Shown: positions 24,158-34,200 of the stretch, in pieces | Layout: every line of letters starts with the position of its first letter | Position numbering within the stretch: the first letter of the stretch is position 1 | Assembly (NCBI RefSeq): GCF_019186805.1 | Contig: NZ_CP066783.1 | Span: 2,307,501 to 2,371,500 of the forward strand | Direction: 5' to 3' | Source of the DNA: Comamonas fluminis | GTDB lineage: Bacteria; Pseudomonadota; Gammaproteobacteria; Burkholderiales; Burkholderiaceae_C | DNA: 64,000 bases | Translations under genes and position numbers: made by a program | The notes under the pieces: generated by a model | Databases searched by the model: none | What the model was told of the DNA's origin: nothing | What the model saw: only the letters and a program-made list of their open reading frames with translations

Positions 24158-26074
24158 ATGAATATGTCCGGCCATGAATTGATGGATGCGATAAAACAAT
24201 CCCACATGGCTTGGGGCTTGATCGATGCGGATAGCCACAGTCTTCTGTGCGCCAGCAGTGAGCTGACGCGCCTGATCAAGCAAAAGCAGATGGAGTCCGG
24301 CCTCAACCCGCTGCGCGACTGCCCTGAAATGCTGGCCCGGCTGCAGCAGTGTGCGCAGCAGCAGAGCTTTCTGGCTTTTGACAGCGAACTGCTGCACGCC
24401 CATATAGAACTGCTGCCCGTCAAAGCGCCGGACGGACAATCAGCCCAGATTCAGATTTTCTGGATGGAGCTGCCCCGCACCAGCGTGCAGGCCGGTGCTG
24501 CGGTGCAGCAGCAGGAAGCGGTTTACAGACAACTGGTGGACGAATTTCCCCACAACGTCTTTCTCTGCAGCCCCGGGGGCGAGATTTTCTGGACCAACAA
24601 GACCTCCAACCAGTTCAAGTTTGGGGCAGACGATATTGCAGACTTCGCCAGCACCGCCTGGATAGACAAGATCCACCCTGACGATCAGGACATGGCGTTT
24701 CGCAATTTTTCCACCGGTATGGCGGTGGGCTGCATAGAGCCCTACCGTGTCCGCCTGAAAAAGCACAACGGCGAGTTTGAGTGGTATCTGTTCACCGGCG
24801 CCCCCATGTTCGACGAGGCCGGGAAGATCAGGCACTGGGTAGGCGTCAATATCAATATCGACAAATTCAAGCGTGCGGAAGAGGCCGCTGAGGCGCATAC
24901 ACAGGCGCTGTATGCGCAAATCAACGGCTATGTGCGGCGTCTTGAAGAAGCCCAGAAGCTGGCATCTCAGAACCAGAAGCAAGACCTGCTGAGCAACCTG
25001 GCCGGCAGCGTGGCCCATGAACTGAACAATCTGCTGTTTGTGATGGGGCTGAATGCCGAAGTGCTGCAGCGGCGCATTAACGACGAGGGAATGAACGACA
25101 ACCTCAAGGCCGTGCGCGAGAGCATTCGCAAGGCCGCTCGCCTTTCATCCCAGCTGGCCGGTTTTTCCGGGCGCACGCCGCAAGCCCGCTCCGTCATCAA
25201 CCCCACGCAGCTGATCAAGGAGCTGCAAGAGCTGCTGCGCAAGGCCGCTGGCGCCGAGGTGGATCTTCGCATCGCAGTGGATGCCGAAATAGCCAACCTG
25301 GAAGCGGACAAGGCCTATCTCGAAAACTCGCTGATCAATCTCATCATCAACGCCCGCGACGCGGTGGAAGGGCGCGGTAGTGTGCAGCTTTCGGTGCGCA
25401 ACGAAGTCGTGCTGCGCGATGGCAAATCGCAAGACTACGTGGCCTTTCATGTCACAGACAACGGCTGCGGCATCGCGGAGCAGGCGCGCGAACAGATCTT
25501 CAACCCCTTCTACACCACCAAGCCCGCAGGCGGCGGTGCCGGTCTGGGGCTGCCCATGGTCAAGAGCTTCATGGAAAGCTCGGGGGGCTACATCGACGTG
25601 CGCTCTCAGCCAGCGCAGGGCAGCACGTTTTCGCTGTACTTCCCGCGCTCGCAGCAGGCGCAGGAAAACAACTTGCCCGCACAATCGCTGCGCGGCGAAG
25701 AAACCGTCATGGTGGTGGAAGACGACCCCGCCGTGCGCGAAGCCGTGGCCGCCGCGCTGTGCGCCCAGGGCTACAAAATCGTGACCGCCAACAACGCCGA
25801 GCACGCCATCCTCTTTATCCAGAGCGGCATCAAGATGGACCTCATCGTCTCCGACGTCAGAATGCCAGGCAAGCACACCGTGCTCGACATGATCGCCTGT
25901 GTGGAACAAAAGCTGCCGGGCATGCCCATCATTTTTGCGACCGGCTACTCGGCAGACATCGTCGTCCAGCAGGGCCTGATCAAAGACAAATACCCCGTGC
26001 TGTTCAAACCATTTACGGCGCAGGAACTCAACAGCAAAGTTCGCAGCCTGCTGACCCCCAAAAACGCTGCCTGA
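24158..26074 (+). CDS. Soluble PAS-containing hybrid sensor histidine kinase
   Basis: The 638-residue protein lacks a membrane segment, so it senses in the cytoplasm. Residues about 1-110 are a putative sensory module; a PAS domain follows (about 120-240, PHNVFLCSPGGEIFWTNKTSN and HPDDQDM). The phosphoacceptor region has His287 in GSVAHELNN, and the ATPase domain has NLIINARDAVEG, DNGCGI and GGAGLGLPMV (about 395-495). A receiver domain at the end (about 514-638) has the phosphoacceptor Asp566 in VSDVRMPG. There is no DNA-binding output domain, so a separate regulator or a phosphorelay partner is needed. It is divergent from ttrB; the classical TtrS/TtrR pair is absent, so it may control ttr, but that is inference from position. 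A TTG at 24143 is a less likely start. Confidence 0.85.
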   Translation: MNMSGHELMDAIKQSHMAWGLIDADSHSLLCASSELTRLIKQKQMESGLNPLRDCPEMLARLQQCAQQQSFLAFDSELLHAHIELLPVKAPDGQSAQIQIFWMELPRTSVQAGAAVQQQEAVYRQLVDEFPHNVFLCSPGGEIFWTNKTSNQFKFGADDIADFASTAWIDKIHPDDQDMAFRNFSTGMAVGCIEPYRVRLKKHNGEFEWYLFTGAPMFDEAGKIRHWVGVNINIDKFKRAEEAAEAHTQALYAQINGYVRRLEEAQKLASQNQKQDLLSNLAGSVAHELNNLLFVMGLNAEVLQRRINDEGMNDNLKAVRESIRKAARLSSQLAGFSGRTPQARSVINPTQLIKELQELLRKAAGAEVDLRIAVDAEIANLEADKAYLENSLINLIINARDAVEGRGSVQLSVRNEVVLRDGKSQDYVAFHVTDNGCGIAEQAREQIFNPFYTTKPAGGGAGLGLPMVKSFMESSGGYIDVRSQPAQGSTFSLYFPRSQQAQENNLPAQSLRGEETVMVVEDDPAVREAVAAALCAQGYKIVTANNAEHAILFIQSGIKMDLIVSDVRMPGKHTVLDMIACVEQKLPGMPIIFATGYSADIVVQQGLIKDKYPVLFKPFTAQELNSKVRSLLTPKNAA

Positions 26075-26189
26075 ATTTCAGCAGTTGCCAGCCCCTGCAA
26101 TCGACTGCAATCCAATGCAACGCCCTGCAGTCTCCGCCTCATCTCAACAGGCTCGGCATAAAAATGGCTGCAGTCAATAGCGGGCATGC

Positions 26190-26235
26190 GGTAGCTGCTA
26201 TTGTTTTTGAAAATGTAGCGCTTTAGAGCCGCTTG
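26190..26235. repeat. Degenerate GATAGC/AGCGCTT repeat beside the IS110 element
   Basis: GGTAGCTGCTATTG and TGTAGCGCTTTAGAG resemble the arms of the dispersed repeat. The IS110 element may have inserted next to it, as some IS110 members target such intergenic repeats. Confidence 0.35.
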
Positions 26236-26450
26236 TATGTTTACGGTGTCGGGGTGAGGGACAAGAGTCGCTATCGGCTGTTTGCGCAGACCGACTGAGT
26301 TAGATCCCTCCCACCCCACCTCATAGCGTCGATAAGGAACTGAGCAGCACGTAGCCATCAGGCTGCGTGACTGCCGATCTGAAGGCAAGCCAACGCACGT
26401 AGGTGGAACAGGCACCCCGACAAGCCATTGTCTTTGTTGGAGGTGCTGTT
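26227..26450 (+). ncRNA. Candidate bridge RNA region of the IS110 element
   Basis: The about 220 nt before the transposase is non-coding. In the IS110 group the non-coding left end is transcribed as a bridge RNA (also called seekRNA) that guides the recombinase to target and donor. Internal pairings such as GTAGCC-ATCA-GGCTGC can be seen, but I could not fold the whole region or assign its guide loops. Bounds are approximate; the left end of the element is not defined. Confidence 0.35.
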
Positions 26451-27395
26451 ATGCAAACGACCTTTATCGGAGTGGATGTCTCCAAAGCGGAGTTGGTCAT
26501 CAGCGTTGGCGATCAAGCTGCCGTGAGCGTGACCAATGACACATCTGCGATCATGCGCTGGTTGGCCTCGTTACCCCAAGATTGCTCTGTCGCCATGGAA
26601 TCTACAGGGCGCTACCACTTGCTGCTCGCACAACTGGCTTTGCAAGCAGGGCTGAATGTGTATGTGCTCAATGCCCGGGATGTGTTCTTTTATGCCAAGG
26701 CACTGGGCGCCAGGGCTAAAAGCGATGCTCTGGACTGCGTGGTGATTCGGCGCTATCTGCAGGAGCATGTTCAAAGCCTGTATCCCTGGCAGCCTGGCAC
26801 ACCCGTTCAGCAGCAGCTCCATCTCTTGCTGACTCGACGTGCGCAGCTTAGCGCGCACCAGGCAGCCTTGAAGCAGACGCTCAAGGCGGTTGACTTACCC
26901 GGGCCGCAGATGGTGCACTTGATGGAATCGTTCAAAGCCCTGCTGCAGGCCATTGATGAGCAGGTTGTGCACCTGATCTCCAGTGACGACGCCATGCACC
27001 AAGGCTGCCAGCGACTGCAGTCGATTACAGGGATTGGCCCACAAACCAGTGCACTGCTGACAGAGCTTTTAAGTCGCCTGCACTTTGCCAACTCGGACGC
27101 ACTGGTTGCCTATAGCGGGCTGGACCCTCGTGCCAATGACTCTGGCACAAAGCGTGGGAGGAGGCGTTTAAGCAAACGAGGCCCAGCCTTGCTGCGCAGG
27201 CAGATGTATCTGGCCGCATTCGCTGCCAGCCACAGCAAAGCGCTCAAGCCGCTTTATGCGCATATTCGCGCTAAGGGCTTCTCAACGACAGAGTCGATGG
27301 TGATCTTGGGGCGTAAGCTGCTTCGAGTGGCCCTTGCTGTTTGGCGAGGCAATACGGTGTTCAACCCCGAGCAATTGCTGCCGAAAACTGCTTGA
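26451..27395 (+). CDS. IS110 family transposase (DEDD recombinase)
   Basis: The 314-residue protein has the two-part IS110 layout. A RuvC-like DEDD domain at the amino end begins TTFIGVDVSKAELVISV (Asp at about residue 8), with AMESTGRYH and LGARAKSDALDC carrying further acidic residues. The carboxyl domain has SITGIGPQTSALLTELL and the serine-bearing AYSGLDPRANDSGTKRG, the second active site. GGAGG precedes the ATG at 26451 by 8 nt. The frame is complete, so the element may still be active. Carboxyl-domain features and the long upstream non-coding part fit the IS110 rather than the IS1111 group. Ends were not found: members lack clear terminal inverted repeats and target duplications. Confidence 0.88.
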   Translation: MQTTFIGVDVSKAELVISVGDQAAVSVTNDTSAIMRWLASLPQDCSVAMESTGRYHLLLAQLALQAGLNVYVLNARDVFFYAKALGARAKSDALDCVVIRRYLQEHVQSLYPWQPGTPVQQQLHLLLTRRAQLSAHQAALKQTLKAVDLPGPQMVHLMESFKALLQAIDEQVVHLISSDDAMHQGCQRLQSITGIGPQTSALLTELLSRLHFANSDALVAYSGLDPRANDSGTKRGRRRLSKRGPALLRRQMYLAAFAASHSKALKPLYAHIRAKGFSTTESMVILGRKLLRVALAVWRGNTVFNPEQLLPKTA

Positions 27396-27404
27396 CGCGA
27401 AACA

Positions 27405-27537
27405 TAGAACCTAACGCCACCCAGCAAACCGAAGGTTTGCGTTTGAGACGAGACGCCGGGCCGCGCAGGCGAAGCCGCAGGCAGTACAAAAGTACGACAA
27501 GGCGAAGCAACGACGTATCAAGGGTGGCGTTAGCGGG
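27405..27537. repeat. Large palindrome with 12-bp closing stem, attC-like
   Basis: CTAACGCCACCC (27411-27422) pairs perfectly with GGGTGGCGTTAG (27522-27533). The 99 nt between contains further hairpins: GCAAACC-GAA-GGTTTGC and GTAC-AAAA-GTAC. The outer left edge ACCTAAC fits the integron inverse core RYYYAAC; the right edge GTTAGCG only partly fits GTTRRRY. It starts 15 nt after the transposase stop. It may be an attC-like site, a transposon end or a structured RNA. Confidence 0.5.
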
Positions 27538-28254
27538 TCTTAAAGGCCTGCAGCAACAGTGCGAGAGGGTGATCGGCAATGACCGCCGAGCATGGCGGCT
27601 CTGATCCGCTTGACCGTAAGCCCTCTGTCACATCACTGCTGTAGCGGGTGCATGCATGAAGGCTGGGCGCAATCGGTTCGGCCCCAGCCGCTATTTCCGG
27701 CTGGTCCCGGTGTTTCAGCGGCAGCCTGAGTTGTGCCCATGTCGTAAAGCCTGTGCAGTAGGGCCTGACAGCCACAGTCTTGCAGTCGCGTGAGCCCACA
27801 TTTCCCGCTCCAGAACAGCCCAAACAGGCGTCAACCACCGCAGTTTTGTGCGTAGAAAAGCTTAATAAAAGCTTGTCTAATCTTGACAAAACTATAGGTT
27901 AAGAGCCTTTTACGACAAAAACATACCTATTTGTGGGTAGTCATCGGGTGCCCTTAATCAGCATTCTTGTAGGTCAAATTCCCTCGCTCTCGTCTGAATT
28001 TCAGAAATGTCGCGTGAGCCTTTGAGAAAATTTTTTGCGCATTGTAAGAAAAATGCTATCGCAACTGTAAATTCAATCAATTTGTAAGTATTGACGCACA
28101 AGATTTCATCACCTTTGCCTGCTAGCAATAGTTTTAGTTGATTGGAGAATCCATCCCAAGACGCTGCTTCTATTGACTAGCGATAGAAGAGCCCCGGAAA
28201 CAGCTGCCCATGAGGTGGCATCAAAGGGTACCCCTTAGGGTTGGAGGAAACACC
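27538..28254. other. Long upstream region of the adhesin gene
   Basis: This 717-nt stretch has no gene I can support. The first 250 nt is GC-rich and may be remains of an inserted element; from about 27840 it becomes AT-rich. TTGACA occurs at 27883-27888, but no good -10 hexamer sits at the right spacing. A long untranslated leader for the adhesin is likely. Confidence 0.4.
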
Positions 28255-31200
28255 ATGAACCGCAGCTATCGCACCATCTGGAATGAATCTTTAGGCGCCT
28301 GGGTCGCTGCTTCCGAGACCACCAAGGCCAAGGGCAAAAAAAGCAGCTCTGCGCTGCTGAGCAAGGCTGCAGCCCCATTTGGCGTGGCCATGCTGGCAGT
28401 CTTTGGGGGTCCAGGGGCGATGGCGGCGGTTTGGAATGACCAAGCGACCGGTACGGTGTGCGGCATACCAGATAATCAGCCTGGTGCTCTTTGGGTTTGC
28501 CAAGTGCCTAACCAGAAGGGCGGTTTCTCCACCATTTCTGGGGTTGGTACTGTCACCACTCAATGGGGAACTCCCGCCCCTGACATGTCCGCTATTACTC
28601 CGTTTGCGGTGGATCAGGGCAAAGATGCAATTGCGCTGGGCAACATGAACACTTTTGCAGCGGGTGACAACGCGGTGGCAATTGGCGCTGGCGCGCAGGC
28701 TGTTGGTGCGAGCAGTGTCGCTTTGGGTGATTCCGCCTATGTGGATGCGCAACAAGCGATTGCCATTGGTTCTGGAGCGATGGTTGCAACTAAGGCAACA
28801 GGGTTTAACAGCAATGGTGATGCATCTATTGCGCACAGCGACGCTTCAACAGCGGTTGGCCCTGGTGCCTACGTCTATGCAGAGGCTGCCAGCGACCCCA
28901 GCCTTAAAGGGTTGGGCACTGCGGATGCGTCGGCCTCAACAGCCTTGGGTGTCAGCAGCCGCGTGATCGCCGATGGTGCTGGTTTTTCAGCTCTGGCGGG
29001 TCAATCCACAGCACTGGGTGGCGGCGCCGTCGTTGCTGTGGCCCATGATGCAAATGCCACAGCGGAAGGGTCGCTCGCGTTGGGCCCTAGAGCCAGTGTG
29101 CAGGCGATTGCAAGTGGCTCGGCCGGCGGAGATATTTTGGCCAATGCGCAAAGAAGCATCGCCATTGGCAATGGCGCCAGTGTTGGTGCCATCAATAAGG
29201 ACCAGCAATACTACTCGACAGCAGAGGATGCAATTGCTATTGGCACGAATGCACAAGCTGTTGCTGCAGGAAATATCAACAGTGTTGCCAGATCCATTGT
29301 GGTTGGGCGCAATGCAACCGCGAATGGGGAAGATAGTATTGCGCTCGGTACTGATGCCGGTGTCGGCGGTGCTACAGATCCCAATATCTCCACAGGTGAC
29401 AATATTGCCATTGGTGCGGGATCGGGCGGACAGGTAAATGGTTCTGGAAACTTATCCATGGGCCGTTTAGCGGGTTATGGGGTCACTGGCCAAAATAACT
29501 TGGCTTTGGGGCAGCAGGCCGGTAATGATGTAGAAGGTAATCGCAATATTGCACAAGGTTATCAATCCGGCCAGACTTTGCGGGGTATTGGTACAAATCC
29601 GGCATTAGATAATGTGGCTGTTGGTTCTTACTCGGGTCAAAATGTGACCGGTGATGAGAATGTAGGCATCGGTAAAAATGCCACCTCACAGTCGTTTGGC
29701 AGCTACAATGTAGGTGTTGGCTCGCAAGCAGCCTTCAATACCACTGGTAACTCGAATTCCGCAGTGGGCCATGACGCAGGAAGCTACACCACCGGAAACT
29801 TTAACTCTGCTCTTGGCTTTTCAGCGGGTACTGGCACGAAAGGTGATTACAACCTGGCAGCAGGTTACGCAGCAGGTGACTCCACAAACGGCACCGGAAA
29901 TATCCTGATGGGTCTGGGTGCAGGGAGCCAGACAACGGGTAATGGGAACGTTTCGATTGGTGCGGGTGCGGGTGTTAGCACGGCAACAGTCAATGACGCG
30001 ATTCGCATCGGCACCGCAGCAGGTACATCTGTGCTGGGTATTCAGGCGATGCACGCAACAGATCCCAGTGGCGCACCTGCAGCAATTCTGGCTCGTATGG
30101 ACCGCTTTGTGGTGCCACTGCTTGGGCAGTCTGCACTTGATATCAATAACAAAATTGTTGCAGGTGAATATGTCTATTTAAATGGAGCGTTGGTTGATGC
30201 TGCAGATACTTCCAAAGTAATCATGACTGCTGCCCAAGGTCAGCAGCTCCAGGATTACCTGACAAATTCATCTAGCGGCGAGCGCTCCATTAGCGTGGGC
30301 AGGCTGTCGCAAGGCGAAGGCGTAGACTCGGTTGCCTTGGGCACAGCTTCTTATGCAGCCAGTGCCAATGCAGTTGCTATAGGCTCATCGACCCAGGCAT
30401 TGGGCGCTAACAGCATGGCCGTGGGAAATTCGGCCGTTTCGAAGGGCGAAAATGCCATTGCGCTGGGGAATAAAACTCACGCAGATTACTGGTCCATTGC
30501 CATTGGTGCAGAGGCCAACGCTATTGGTAACAACGGCGGTGCGATTGCCATCGGTAATCGCGCCAATGCAATGTCTGATCCCATTGCAAACACCGCCATT
30601 GCCATTGGTGATGACTCCTATGCACGCCACTCTGGTGTGGCCATCGGTCGCAACGCACAAGCCCCGCAAAACGGTGCAGTTGCCATTGGCTGGGGTGCAA
30701 ACACGACAGGCGCGGCCTCCGGCGTCGCCATTGGTGACCGCGCTTCTGCGGTTGGAAATAATGCAATCGCCATCGGCGGCAACGCCGACCAAACCGCCAC
30801 GGTAGCGGCAGGCTCTGGCGCGTTTGCCGCAGGCTCGGGCGCCAATGCCACAGGCACTGGTGCAGTGGCAGTTGGTGGACTGGGTGGCACGGCAGGCGGC
30901 TCCATCGCCAGCAGCGACCATGCCGTGGCCATTGGTGCCATGGCGCAAGCCACGGGCAGTGGCGCCATGGCCCTTGGCGGAAACCTGGCAGCCCCTTCGC
31001 TGGCTCAAGGCGCCAATTCGTTCGCAGCAGGTACAGGTGCTGTAGCGGCGCGTGATGACGCAGTTGCCTTGGGCCACACAGCCAAGGCACTGGGTGCCAA
31101 CAGCATTGCCATTGGACGAGATGCAGTCGCAACAGGCTCAGTGGCACTGGGCGCTGCTGCACTAGCAGGCAATGGTGGCACTGCACTGGGCGATGGCGCC

Positions 31201-34200
31201 GTTGGCACCTATATGAATGGCACGACCACGGCTGGCACCGTGGCAGGCACTGCAGTCGGCCAGAATGCTGTGGCAGATGTCAGCGGGGCAACAGCGCTGG
31301 GTACAGGCGCCCAGGCAACTGCTGCGAATAGCGTAGCAGTGGGCGCTGGCAGCAAGGCCGATGGGGCCACTTTTACTACAGCAGCTTATGCGCCTGCTGG
31401 GGCAACAGTTGCGGGTAGTGCTTCCACAGCCGAAGTCTCTGTGGGCAGCGCTGGCAACGAGCGCCGCATTACCAACGTAGCGGCTGGCGGTGCGCCAACC
31501 GATGCGGTGAATGTTTCGCAACTGAAGGCTGCGCAGGCTGCTGCGACAACACATTTCTACAGCGTCAAATCCACGAATCAGTATGCTGGCAATTATCTGA
31601 ATGATGGTGCCCAGGGGCTAAACTCCCTGGCTGCAGGTGTCAATGCCAGCGTCAATGCTAAATCTGAGGATTCTGTGGCCATTGGAAGTAACTCCAGTGT
31701 GAAGGATTCCAATAAATCCTTGGCAATTGGCTATAACAGCAGCGTTACAGGTAATGGTCTTCTTTCCTATGACAATGGTATTGCTATTGGGAATGGCAAT
31801 AATTTAGCCACTTCTGGTAATGCTGCAGCAATTGGTAATTTTAACTCCATTGACGGTAGCGCCGTTTCTTATGTGCTGGGTGCCTCTAATACTCTTAAGA
31901 ACGCAGGGGGGTCTAATGTTGTAGGGTCTGGAAATACCCTTTCAGACCTTACTAAGGGTAATAGCAATGTGATGGGCGCTAACAATACGCTCACTAATGC
32001 GGGTGTGACTTCGGTCAATGGTGGCTGGAATACCATTTCCAATCAGGATGGCTCTGTAGTTATGGGGTCGTTTAATACGCTGAATGGAGATGTCAATTCG
32101 GATGGTTCAGCTGCATCAATAGCCAATAGCGTGGTTGGCTACGGTAACAGGGTTGGTAAATCTAGAAATGCTGCAGTAGTTGGTCGATCCAATATTGTTG
32201 GTGATGGTGGTATTGGAAATGTCGCTTTGGGTAATTCGATCACAGTTGGCGATAATTTGAAATTCACGGTTGCAATTGGTCAGCAAGCGGCTAGCGCAAG
32301 CAGCAACGCAATTGCAATAGGGACAATAGCAAGTGCATCGGGTGCGAATGCAGTTGCCATGGGACTTGGTACCAAAGCAACGGTGGCTGACTCTGTGGCA
32401 TTGGGTTTTGGCTCTAATGCTTCTGCTGCTGCAGGCCAGGCAGGTTACGTTCCTGCAAATGCCAATGGAGCCCAATCTGCTGCAGTTACTGCCACAACCA
32501 GTACTTTAGGAGCAGTAGCTGTTGGTGATGCTTCTAGAAATCGGCTCCGCCAGATCACCGGGGTAGCAGCAGGTACCGCTGACTCTGATGCTGTCAATAT
32601 TGCCCAGCTGAAGGCAGTGCAGGGGCATTATTACAGCGTCAATTCCACCAGCCAGGCAGCAGGTAGCAACTATTTGAATGATGGAGCGACAGGTGTTGAT
32701 TCGCTGGCAGCGGGTGTGAGTTCCATCGCTGCAGGGAATGCTGCAACAGCAGTGGGAAGTCGCTCCAATGCGTATGGCACCAGCAGTGTTGCTATCGGGG
32801 ATCAGGCTGTAGCAGGTGATTCAGGCGTGGCGATTGGTAGCAAACGTTCTGTAGCTGCTACGACTGCATTTGCTCAATCGATCGCCATTGGTTCGGGTGC
32901 GCGTACATGGGGTTCGGATGCGATCTCGATGGGTACATACTCAAACGCAGGCGCTGGTAGTATTTCCCTTGGATACTCAGCCGATTCAAGTCAGGCTAAT
33001 ACCATTGCAATTGGCAACAATGCGTACTCCGGGGTTGAAGCTGTTCAAATTGGCTCATCCTCTGTCGGTGCACAGGGGGGATTCCGTGGAGCCTTCCGTC
33101 GTGGCACGACATTGATTGGTACCGAAGCGGCTTCGCAGTCGCTGTATAGCACGATTATTGGTAATCACTCGCAGCTTTTGGCAAATCAGTATGCAAAAAG
33201 TGGTGGCATTTTTGGCTTGGGTCAGTTCGCTGCACAAGGTGCATTCAGCAGCGCTTTAGGTGCCTATAACACCATTGGAAATAACACCTCGACGAATGCT
33301 TACAACAGTGTTGCGGTTACTGTTGTTGGCTCTGCCAACGATGTTCAAGATAGCAATGGTGTTTTCGTAAATGGCTATGGAAATACTGTCAAGAACTCCT
33401 ATAAAGGTCAGATCGACTTGACAGGAGTTGGCGATGTAAACTCCAGTTCTATTGCGACATTGGTGAAGAATCCAAATACTCAGCTGGGGCAAGTGGGAGT
33501 AATTGGTGCAGGCAACACGGTAGATGGCGCAAATAACAGCTTCTTGGTGGGTATGCGCTCGACCCTGACCACTGCTGATAAAGTGTCTGCTCAAGGCTTT
33601 AATTTGAACGTGAGCAATGCGACCAATACATTCCTGGCGGGTGCAGATAACACTGTATCGAATACAAGCAATGTTTTTGCAGCGGGCAGTAACTCCTCTA
33701 TTAATAAGGCAAGCAACGTACTCGCCCTTGGTAATAATCAGGTTATTGGCAGTGCTTCGACAACTGCAACAAACAGCATCTTGCTGGGTGATCGCATTCA
33801 GTTCGCCAATACAGCCAATGCTACTGATGCGGTCGCAGTAGGTGGTGATGCCAAGGTAGCCAGCGGCGCAGTAGCGGTAGGTAATAAGGCGCAGGCCCTG
33901 GGTGCGAATAGCATTGCGATTGGTAATGGCGCTATTGCAACAGGTTCCCAGGCCTTTGGTAGCGGAGCACTGGCTGGCAATGGTGGCTCTGCCTTCGGCG
34001 ATGGTGCGGTGGCCACTTATTTGAATGGCGCTACAACGGCAGGTACCGTCGCAGGAACTGCCATGGGTAAGAACGCTATTGCGGATGTGTCAGGTGCAAC
34101 CGCCCTGGGTGCAGGTGCACAGGCATCTGCTGTCAATAGCGTAGCGCTTGGTGCAGGCAGCAAGGCTGATGGCAGCACTTTGCTTCAAGCGGCTTACGGG

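Noticed and set aside
27530..27889. 119-codon minus-strand frame upstream of the adhesin
   Set aside because: It begins in the AT-rich leader, lacks a ribosome site and resembles nothing; likely random open frame in a relic of inserted DNA.
27883..27911. TTGACA as -35 box of the adhesin promoter
   Set aside because: No acceptable -10 hexamer at 16-18 nt; noted only as part of the upstream region.
28987..33594. Repeated motifs in the adhesin gene that look like a CRISPR array at first glance
   Set aside because: Repeats are in frame, vary in length and encode YadA head units; there are no constant repeats with unique spacers.
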